A DNA stretch of 64,000 nucleotides, from assembly GCF_041296385.1 (NCBI RefSeq), contig NW_027183804.1, positions 2,418,001 to 2,482,000 on the forward strand, given 5' to 3'. Below, piece by piece: positions 9,437-18,095 of this stretch. The stretch comes from Aphelocoma coerulescens. Taxonomy: Eukaryota; Chordata; Aves; Passeriformes; Corvidae. Made by a program: the position numbers and the translations under genes. The notes under the pieces are model-generated. The model was not told the origin of the DNA. It did not search any database and was given only the letters and a program-made list of their open reading frames with translations. How positions within the stretch are numbered: position 1 is the first letter of the stretch; each line of letters opens with the position of its first letter.

Positions 9437-10590
9437 GGCCCATGACACGGCTGCCCTGGCTGTGAGGATGGCTCTGCTGCCGTTCCTGCCTTGGGGGAGG
9501 ATGTGCTGCAGAGCGGGGCTGCCCTGGGCACCGTCAGAGGGACAGGGCAGGACGGCTCCTGCTGCCAGGGCCGGCTGCAGGCTCTGAAGGTGGGCAGCAG
9601 CCAGGGGTGCCCAGGGCTGTCCTGCAGAGCAGTTCCTGCAGCCCTGAGGGCTCTTTGCCAGGCCAGGGCATCTGCCACCTGCCAGGGGCAGCTCTCAGCC
9701 TGCCTGGGAGCTCCCCATGGGCGGTGGGGAGGAGTTGGAGGTGGAAGGAGCGACCCCCCTCAGGGCAGACTCCTCCTGCTGGGGAGGTGGTGCTGCATGG
9801 CCAGGGCTGCCCTCAGCTTTCTCCTCAAGGGAAGGGAAAGGGGCTCTCAGGTTTGTCTGTGTCACTGAGACTCCTGCACTGCTACCCTGGGGATCAGCAG
9901 CTCTGCCTCAGATCTCCCTCAGGAAGTGCCTCCTCACACTCCTCTGCCTGCAGGCAGCACCAGCAGCACCTTGGCTTGCAGCATCTCCCTTTGTCTGAGC
10001 TGCCCTTCAGGCCCTGCTGCCAGGGAGATGCCCCTGGGCACTGCCCTGTGCTGGGAAGGCTCTGCAGGGCAGGGCTGAGCCCCCAGGGCTGGGCTGGGCT
10101 CTGGCAGCACTGGCAGGGACAAGCCTTGGACACAGAGGAACAGCTGCCAGGAGGCACAACTGCAGGCAGCAGAGAGCCAGAGCAACCACAGCTGCACAGG
10201 GAAAGGGAGAAGGGTTTAGAGAAATGGTTTTGAAATTGGAGCCTTCAAAAAGTCACTTTATTTTTCATTTTAAGTACAATCACCGGGAAACAGGGGGAGG
10301 TGAAATGAGCAAAGGGCACCTGTGTGGGGACCAGCAGGTCCGACTGCACTGGGGCACAGGGAGCCCTGTTTTCCCTCAGGGCCCCCAGTGTTCAGGCTGA
10401 GAGCAATGCTGAGGATGAGGCAGCAGCACAAACCTGAGCTCAGAAATTAAAAAGCTTAGCCAAGTTCTGTCACAGAAGAAGAAGTGATTTTGCGGGAATT
10501 CCTAAGAAAATGGAATAAATCGACTCAGGGGGATCTGTCCCAGCTTGTCAATGCCTTCTTCCAACAGTCCACAATGCCCAGAGTGAAGGA
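9437..10590 (+). repeat. Segmental duplication, copy 1: non-coding part upstream of olfactory receptor
   Basis: This is nearly identical to 25975-27131 in the same orientation. The duplication continues through the receptor gene to about 11497. The stretch is GC-rich with no convincing exon. It probably contains the receptor's upstream non-coding exon and promoter, but no element could be assigned. Confidence 0.85.
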
Positions 10591-11511
10591 ATGTCCAACA
10601 GCAGCCCCGTCAGCCCCTTCCTCCTGCTGGCATTGGCAGACACGCGGCAGCTGCAGCTCCTGCACTTCTGCCTCTTCCTGGGCATCTCCCTGGCTGCCCT
10701 CCTGGGCAGCGGCCTCATCATCAGCGCCGGAGCCTGCGGCCAGCACCTGCACAGCCCCATGTTCTTCTTCCTGCTCAGCCTGGCCCTCAGCGACCTGGGC
10801 TCCATCTGCACCACTGTCCCCAAGGCCATGCACAATTCCCTCTGGGGCACCAGGCACATCTCCTACTCAGCATGTGCTGCTCAGGTGTTTTTCTTTCTCT
10901 TCTTCCTCTCAGCAGAGTATTCCCTCCTCACCATCATGTGCTACGACCGCTACGTGTCCATCTGCAAAGCCCTGCACTACGGGACCCTCCTGGGCAGCAG
11001 AGCTTGTGCCCACATGGCAGCAGCTGCCTGGGCCAGTGCCTTTCTCTACGCTCTCATGCACACGGCCAATACATTTTCCCTGCCCCTGTGCCAGGGCAAT
11101 GCCCTGGGCCACTTCTTCTGTGAAGTGCCCCAGATCCTCAAGCTCTCCTGCTCATACTACAAGCTCAGGGAACTTGGGCTCATCGCTGTCAGTGCCTGTT
11201 TGCTCTTTGGCTGTTTTGTGTTCATTGTTTTCTCCTATGTGCAGATCTTCAGGGCCGTGCTGAGGATCCCCTCTGAGCAGGGCCGGCACAAAGCCTTTTC
11301 CACGTGCCTCCCTCACCTGGCTGTGCTCTCTCTGTTCCTCAGCACTTCAGCATTTGCCCACCTGAAGCCCCCCTCCATCTCGTCCCCATCCCTGGATGTG
11401 GCAGTGTCAGTTCTGTACTCGGTGGTGCCTCCAGCCCTGAACCCCCTCATCTACAGCCTGAGGAACCAGGAGCTGAAGGAAACCCTGAGAAAACTCTCTG
11501 GACTTCTTTGA
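10591..11511 (+). CDS. Olfactory receptor, avian gamma-c / family 14-like, copy 1
   Basis: An intronless 306-residue class A GPCR of normal length, expected in the plasma membrane of olfactory neurons and coupling to Golf. Visible hallmarks are an N-terminal sequon (N3-S-S), PMFFFL after the first intracellular loop, CYDRYVSICK at the end of TM3 (117-126), loop cysteines C95, C167, C177 and C187, KAFSTCLPHL at the start of TM6 (244-253), and NPLIYSLRN in TM7 (284-292). The frame is open with no stop. One oddity is that the nearly invariant TM1 asparagine of the G-N motif is serine (LLGSGLI, residue 40); the paralogue at 27132 keeps asparagine. Family placement is by recognition; the exact orthologue is unknown. 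Confidence 0.93.
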   Translation: MSNSSPVSPFLLLALADTRQLQLLHFCLFLGISLAALLGSGLIISAGACGQHLHSPMFFFLLSLALSDLGSICTTVPKAMHNSLWGTRHISYSACAAQVFFFLFFLSAEYSLLTIMCYDRYVSICKALHYGTLLGSRACAHMAAAAWASAFLYALMHTANTFSLPLCQGNALGHFFCEVPQILKLSCSYYKLRELGLIAVSACLLFGCFVFIVFSYVQIFRAVLRIPSEQGRHKAFSTCLPHLAVLSLFLSTSAFAHLKPPSISSPSLDVAVSVLYSVVPPALNPLIYSLRNQELKETLRKLSGLL

Positions 11512-13305
11512 CTGCTGGAGAGTCCCTAAGGAATATGAAAAAATCTGATGCCCCTTAGATCATATGTCTTATTTTTCCTTTGTTCATTATACAGCAAATA
11601 GTATTTCACCTTAATAATATTTTTGTTATCACTCTCCCAGTGTTATCTGACCCCAGACACATCCTGTACATGTGGATCCAGGCTCCCTGTACAAACAAAC
11701 ACACTGAAGAGTCCAGCAGAAATTATTTGTCTCTGTTCCCATCCTTCACATCTCCTCTGGAGCTGGAGCTGCAGCCCCAGCACCTGGGAGGGCTCAGGGG
11801 CTCACAAGCTCAGCTGCCACACAGAGAACTTGTGGGCCTTGGGGTGCCCCTGTTGGCCTCAGTGCCCAGAGCCTTTCTGCTCCTTCTCCCTGGGGCTGCT
11901 GCTTCCCTGCAGCCCTGGCCACGGAGAGCAGCAGAAGCGGCCGTGTCCAGAGCAGCAGTGCCAGCTCAGGGCCCTGTGGGGAGCAGGGGCTGGGCAGCAG
12001 CACAAGGCAGCCCGGCCGGCCGGGACACCTCAGCTGGGGAAAGGGATGTCCAGGAGAAGGGCAAGGGAACGTTTCTGTGCCTGCAGGGTGCAATCCAGAG
12101 GAAGCTGCTGCTGCAGGCACCGGCTCTGGCCAGGCCCCTCTGTCCCCTGCCCAGGGCTGCTGTGCTGTGCTGGCCTGGGCAGAGGGGCTGGCACTGAGGG
12201 GCAGAGGCAGCCTGTGCTGGGCATCTCCTGGAGCCGGGGCTGGGAGTTCTGCGCCGTCACTGGGCTCCATTTCCCCTGCCATGGGGAGCTCCAGCCCTGG
12301 GGCTGCTGTGGAGGCTGACCTCCCTCTCTGCCCCTCGGCAGCTGCTGGGCCCTTCAGAGGGGCTGAGCAGTGGGGGGAGTGTCCCCAGTGCTGGCATACC
12401 CCAGGGCTGGCACTGCCATGGGGCTCACCCAGAACGGGCTGGGCTGGGCTGGGCTGGGCTGGGAGGAGGGCAGGGGAGGTGGGCAGAGCTGGGCAGAGGC
12501 TGGGCTGGACTGGGAAGTGCCCAGGAGATAAAACCCACCCATATCAGCTGAGCTGTGTGACTGCAGGGCCAGGACTCGTTCCAGCGGGTGTGTGGTGCTG
12601 TGCCAGTCCCCTGGCAGGGATCTCAGACAGGCAGGTGCAGCACTGAGGGCGCCGGTCTGGGCCCTTGGTGGCATGGACAGTCCGAGAAGGTGCCCCAGGG
12701 CTTTGATCACCCCCCCAGCCTCTTTCATCGGCCACTTTCAGATCTGGCCACTCACCCCAGTTTTTTGGTCTCTGTTCTGTGGTCATCTCCTTCTTCCTGC
12801 TGAGTTCAGTGCTGGTGCAGGGGCAGCGTCAGCCCTGCCCCAGGCTCCCTCCTCACCCAGACCTTGGCAGAGCCCAGGGCAGGGCTCTCTGTGAACCCTG
12901 GCACGGGATGTGGGTGGTGGGACTGGACATTGAGGTCTGGCATGGACGCTCTGGTGGGGAACATTTGCCCACCCAAAACACACCCCGTGCTGTGCCGTGT
13001 CTGGTGAGGGGCGTGTGGGGCCTGTGCTGGGCAGGGGGGCTGTGCTGCCTCAGGCACAAATCACAGGCATGAGCCACAACACAGTGACCAGGAGGTGGAA
13101 GCGAGGACAGGCTGTGGAGGAGGCATTCAGAAATCTGACCCGAGCCTGTGTTCCTGTGTTTAGGAAAGCCAAAGTCTGGCTGGAGCTGATGGAGGCTTCA
13201 GGCAATATCCAGAGCAAAATGAATTCAGTCGCTGTGTTTGCAGTAAATGGCTGCAAAAGGAACATGTCAACCTGCTGCTGAATGGGGGTGGGGAGGAGAA
13301 TCTAA
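11512..13305. other. Non-coding interval downstream of olfactory receptor copy 1
   Basis: The first ~200 bases are AT-rich; the remainder is GC-rich without recognisable exons. A short (CTGGG)n tract lies at about 12437-12471. Several long open frames exist on both strands but they resemble no family I know and look like GC-rich chance frames. Confidence 0.6.
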
Positions 13306-13707
13306 ATCATGGAATGGCTTGGGCTGGAACCTCGATCATCAGGTTCCAATCTCCTGCCGTGGGCAGGGACACCTTCCACTGGCCCAGATTGCTCTGTCCA
13401 ACCTGGCCTTGAACACCTCCAGAGGTGGGGAGTCTGCAGCCTCTCTGGGTAGCCTGTGCCAGGAGCTCACCACCCTCACGGGGAAGAATTTCTTCCCAAT
13501 ATCCCATCTAAACCCACCCTCCTTCCCCTCATGGACATTCCCCTTGTCCTGTCACTCCAGACCTTGTCCAAAGCCCCTCTCCAGCTCTCTTGCAGCCCCT
13601 TTAGGCACTGGAAGGGACTCTCATGTCTCCTTGGAGCCTTCTCTCCCCCAGGCTGAGCAGCTCCAGCTCTCCCAGCCTGGCTCCAGAACAGAGGTGTTCC
13701 AGCCCTG
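13306..13707 (-). mobile_element. CR1 LINE fragment, 3' end
   Basis: Recognised by the typical avian CR1 3' region in reverse: ATCATGGAATGGCTTGGG, then GGGCAGGGACACCTTCCACT, CCAACCTGGCCTTGAACACC and AAGAATTTCTTCCCAATATC. It is 5'-truncated as most copies are. No reverse transcriptase is included. Confidence 0.9.
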
Positions 13708-13721
13708 CAAGTGTCCCGTGT

Positions 13722-14834
13722 GACACTGCGGGACTTCGTGTAACCAAGGGTCCATTGTCACACTGTGGGACGTAAGAGACCATTGTGACACTGGGGTGCC
13801 CCATGGAATCAAGGAGACCACTGTGACACTGTGGGGCCCCAACCAAGGAGATCATTGTAGCACTGTGGGGCCTCATGGGATCAAGGAGATCACTGTGACA
13901 CTGTGGGGCACCATGGAATCAAGGAGATCACTGTGACACTGTGGGGCACCATGGAATCAAGGAGATTACTGTGGCACTGTGGGGCCTCATGGAATCAAGG
14001 AGATTACTGTGACACTGTGGGGCCTCATGGAATCAAGGGGCCATTGCGACACTCCCGAACCAACAAGACCCCTGTAACACTGCAAAACCTTATGGAAAAA
14101 TGGGTCCATTGTGACACTGTGGAACCAAGGAGACCACTGTTACACTGAAGGGCCTCATAAAACCAGGGAGATCATTAGGGCCTTGTGAAACCAAGGAGAC
14201 CATTGTGGAACTGCAGGGCCTCAAGGAATAAGGGAGACCATTCTGATTCTTCAGAGCCTTGAGGAACCAAGTAACCTTTGGGATACTGCAGAACCAAGGG
14301 GACCATTGTGACACTGTGGGGCCCCGCAGAACCAAGGGGCCATTGTGACACTGCAGGGCCTCATGGAATCATGGAGACCATTGTGACACTGCTGGGCCTG
14401 ATGGAACCAAGAGGCCATTTTGAAACTGTGGGGCTCCATGGAACCAAGGAGACCATTCTGACACTGACAGGCTTCACAGAACCAAGGGGCTGTTGTGTCA
14501 GTGTGGGGCTCCAAGGAACCAAGAGGCCACGGTGACACTGCAGCCCATTGTGAAACAATGGAATCCACTGTCATGCTGCAGGGCCCCATGGAACCTTAGA
14601 ATCAATAGTGACACTTGGGGGCCTTGTGCAACACAGGGGCCATTGTGACATTGCAGGGCTTCGTGTAACCAAGGGTGTCATGGCACTGTTGGGCCCCATG
14701 GAACCAAGACCACTGTGACAATACGGGGCCTCGTGGAACCAGGGGGCCATTGTGTCACTTTGGGGCCCCATCAAACCAAGGCAACCATTGTGACACTGCA
14801 AGGCCTCATGGAAGCAGGGAGATCACTGTGAGGC
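13722..14834. repeat. 37-40 bp minisatellite, array 3 (opposite orientation)
   Basis: GTGACACTGTGGGGCC, CATGGAATCAAGGAGA and variants repeat about 28 times. This is the reverse complement of arrays 1 and 2. The middle units near 13850-14030 are the most homogeneous. Confidence 0.9.
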
Positions 14835-15312
14835 TGTTAACAAAAGTCAGTAAAAACAAAAGAACCTCCTTAACACCAATGTAGCACTAAGAATAAGAAG
14901 CAGCATTCTTTATTTGGCTGGATGGACGAGGGGATAGCTCCTCCTAAAGCCATGCATGCTGAGGACAGGAAGTTCCTGTTTATATCCTGTGTTTTACAGA
15001 CATATTCAGTGATTGTCCCAGAATAAACATGCAGATGATAATCATTTCCCCAAAATCATTAACATATTTTCCCTCCCCTTTACACATGTGTTCTTCTGTT
15101 TTGGGGGTCTCTTTGGGGGTCCCTGGTGTTTGGTGACCCCAAAGTCATGCCTGACTGCCTGGTGAACTGGTAAAAGTTCACAAATGAGGCCGGTCGCTTT
15201 CCAGTTCTCTTTCTTACACTGTGGGCAGTGTGCAGTTCCATGGGCCAGTGGGTTTGGAAGAACAAGCATTGTGTCAGATCAACAGGTGTGGAAAATTGAT
15301 CATCTGATAACA
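14835..15312 (-). mobile_element. Class I ERV LTR, minus strand
   Basis: A ~478 bp LTR with TGTTAAC...ATAACA ends on the plus strand and a minus-strand polyadenylation signal near 14910. It is homologous to 52590-53046. A polypurine-like stretch (minus strand of CCCCACC) lies just beyond 15312, so this is a 3' LTR with env sequence upstream of it on the minus strand. Confidence 0.75.
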
Positions 15313-15883
15313 TCCCCACCTTTGTGAAGATTGTCTTCTCTTCCTCGCCTTGCATTAGCAATCATGGGTTTTATGCAGCTCAAAGGAAAGTATCACAATT
15401 ACAAGTATTACTATGATCACAATTATATTTTGCAAAAGTGAGGCTAACCAGCCAGTCAGAGAAAATTCAAATCCATTAAGTATTTTTTCCAACTTGTTAC
15501 TTTATAATCCTGCTCTTAATTCCCTGCTGGATGCAGCAGCCGATTTTATCCTCTCTACCCGATCATCCAATCCAGCATCACATTTGGAATGTGCACACAA
15601 CAAGTGTTGCTGTTTCAGTTCAAGAATCCACATACTCCCTGTCCATGTAGCAGCAATAGGGCTAAAGCCAATCTGCTCTGTAAGGTCATTTTAGCTGTGG
15701 CTGGCAATTGTTCCTTTATTTCAGCAAACCCCAAAGGAGCTGCATTCCCTAAAGTTTCCATCTGCAGAGCCCAATGGTGTGTGGCTGGTCTGTTCCTAAA
15801 GGCAGATCTGTGCGGAGCAGAGATGGATTCTAAAATCCATCCCGCTGTAGTTCCTGCACTGGGATGTTTCCAAGTTTCATCCT
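15313..15883 (-). pseudogene. Class I ERV env 3' remnant
   Basis: This matches 53050-53660 closely, the transmembrane-subunit end of a decayed env on the minus strand. The similarity stops abruptly at 15883, where a different LTR-like sequence starts. Frames are broken. It cannot make a protein. Confidence 0.65.
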
Positions 15884-16699
15884 GTCACAGTCTGGTTTAA
15901 ACCCAGAAAAGCAAAGAAAGCTAAGTCTCTGTCCATAAACTGGAAAGAACTTAGAAGGTTCAAAATATTCCCAGAAACGAGATTAAAACCAAATGAGATT
16001 AAATGTTGATGCCAAAAAACTGATGTATTTTAGTTAACAGTAGAGAGGCAAAGAGAAAGAAAGAGAAAAGTAGAGAAAAGTTAAAAAGCCAAGGTTATTT
16101 TAAAAAATAGCATAGGATCGGTCACCACCACACTGTGATGCTACCTTTAGTGCTGCCAAGAGGGGCTGGGGGGAGCGAAGCAGGTTTTGCTCTTTTTTCC
16201 TGTCGTTTGAAGCCTCTTATCCGCCTTCTCTGGCCTTGGGAGCAGTTTGGCTGGAATGCGGCCGCCCGTCCTCCGAGTTGCAGGCGCGGTGCCCGGTCCT
16301 GCAGCCGAGCCTTGGCCCACTCCTGGTGCTCTCAGCACGGCACGCAGCAGCAGGGCAGGGGCTCCACAACTCACTCGTGGCTCCGGCCCAGGGGTGCAGG
16401 ATCAGGGGGGTTCTCCTCAGGCGGGCGGCGTCGGCTCCAGGAGGCCTCAGAGTGTCTCGCAGCAGGCGATGGTGGTGGGGGGGAAAGGCAAAGGTCAGGG
16501 ACTCTGCCCCTCGCTTTCCCCTCCACACCCTGCACCAGTTTCACCTTCCTTTTTATGGGCCTCAAGGCGAGCTACCCACGGTCCGTACCGCCCGTTTTAT
16601 GATAAGCAGACCAAATGACCAGGCATTTTTGAAGCTTTTCAGGTTTTGAGCAGTCATAACGACAAAGCACTTTTTGGAGTCTTTCTCTTATTATTAGGC
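15884..16699. other. LTR-like segment, uncertain
   Basis: It begins TGTCACAGTCTGGTTTAAAC, the kind of end seen in several passerine LTRs, exactly where the env match stops. It is AT-rich to 16110, then GC-rich (16140-16560), then AT-rich again, running into one minisatellite unit near 16700. No matching target duplication was found, so this may be a solo LTR or another truncated element. Confidence 0.35.
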
Positions 16700-16779
16700 T
16701 CTTACAGTGACACTGCAGGGCCCATGGAACCAAGGGAACATGAAGCAGCTCTGGCTGCCTTGGGCTCCTGGGGCCGCCT

Positions 16780-17220
16780 GGCAGCTCCGGCTGACCTTGG
16801 CATGTCCAGGGCCGATTCTCACCTGCCCCTGGAGTGCTGGGTCTCCGTGCTTTCCTTCCTGTGGAACAGAACTGTCCTTCTCCTCCAGGGCCCCGTGGTC
16901 CAAAGTGGAATTCTGCCTTCAAAATTCCGTCTGTCAAAGGATTGCTCTGTGACGAAAGGTGCCAGGACAGAAGGGTCTGGCTGGCCTTGGCCTCTGGAGG
17001 TCACCTCTCATCTGCCTTCCAGACACTGGGGCTCCGTGATTTCTTCCCATGTAAAAGAAACGTCCTTCTCCTCCAGAAACAAATGGCCAAAAGTGGGATT
17101 CTATCTCCCAAATTCTGTCTATCCAAGGATTGCTCCTAGGCAGGAGCTGCCAGGACAGACAGGCCTGGCTGGCCTTGGCCTCCTGGGGGCCACTTCTCAT
17201 CAACCTTCAAAACACTGGGG
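16780..17220. repeat. ~175 bp tandem repeat, left block
   Basis: About two and a half units share CAGGACAGA, TGGCTGGCCTTGGCCTC, ACACTGGGGCTCC, GTCCTTCTCCTCCAG and CCAAGGATTGCTCC. The same repeat continues at 23994-24720 on the other side of the nested LTR insertions, so it was once a single block. Confidence 0.85.
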
Positions 17221-17478
17221 CTCCACTGTGGGAATTAACAGCAGGTCAGCCAGCCTGTCTGATTCCAACATCGATCTTAGCACAACCTGTTTGTACCCAT
17301 GAGAAACTTAGTGTGAACAGAAGCAAGAAACCTAAACAACAGAAAGAGAAAACAGCAACAAGGCTGCACCTGGTGTTTTTCTCAATGCTCAGAATGCTAT
17401 AGGTAACCAATAACAGTATGTTGCAGTTAAATAATAGCCAACGACTCTGTTGTAGAAGTTAAGCAACCAATGGATAAG

Positions 17479-18031
17479 TGTCCTGGGTTGAGGTGTATTC
17501 TATTACCATCCTCATGAGCTGTTGAAATCAGGTGGGGCAGTGTCTCCTTACCTCCTCCCCCCAGACTATCTTTCTGTTAATGGCCCATCATTGTCCTGCT
17601 GCATGACTCAGAGATAACTCCCTCCGGACTATCTTCTGTTAACGAGCCTAATCAACACCTGGCCTCATGACTCATTACCTCATTGTGAGATGCTCCACCC
17701 AGAGGGAGGAACCAAGCATCCCATCATGGATATAACTGGGACTCTGAGCATCAAAGGGACGGGCTCCACTGGATTTCCAGAGGACAGGAGCTACACAGCC
17801 ACCGCTGGACTTTCTGAGGAAGAGCAGACCCCTTCTACTACAGGATCACCACTTCAGAGGATTGCAGCCACCATTCCACCAGACTGCTACTACTACCCTG
17901 CCTAATAGGGATTCAGGTTGTATCTTGGCTCTGTCAGTGTTTTCTTTTACTTTCTTTTCCTTTTCTTTAATTTCCATTAAATTGTTATTCTGACTTGGTG
18001 CCTCTCACTGGTTTATTTTCAAACTAGTACA
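17479..18031 (+). repeat. ERV-B 5' LTR
   Basis: Starts TGTCCTGGGTTGAGG and ends AAACTAGTACA. Its sequence is unlike the ERV-A LTR despite the related internal genes, as is usual between LTR subfamilies. Confidence 0.95.
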
Positions 18032-18036
18032 TAATT

Positions 18037-18054
18037 TGGCGCCCAATGTGGGGC
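18037..18054 (+). promoter_or_regulatory. ERV-B primer binding site, lysine-tRNA type
   Basis: TGGCGCCCAATGTGGGGC lies five bases after the 5' LTR. It matches the lysine-tRNA primer-site pattern over all 18 bases except one. An upstream TTG in frame with gag overlaps this site and is not the start. Confidence 0.85.
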
Positions 18055-18095
18055 CTGCTCTGAGAGAAAGTCAGAATTACAATTTTGTATTCACC

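Noticed and set aside
10525..10857. Minus-strand frames overlapping the olfactory receptors
   Set aside because: Shadows of the receptor coding frame.
17690..17905. A 71-codon frame in the ERV-B LTRs (again at 23523-23738)
   Set aside because: It lies wholly inside the LTR, has no family resemblance, and is repeated because the LTR is.
18036..18095. An upstream TTG start extending ERV-B Gag by 20 residues
   Set aside because: It overlaps the primer binding site. The ATG at 18096 has good context and aligns with the ATG at 4025 in ERV-A, where the in-frame upstream TTG at 3986 is equally unlikely.
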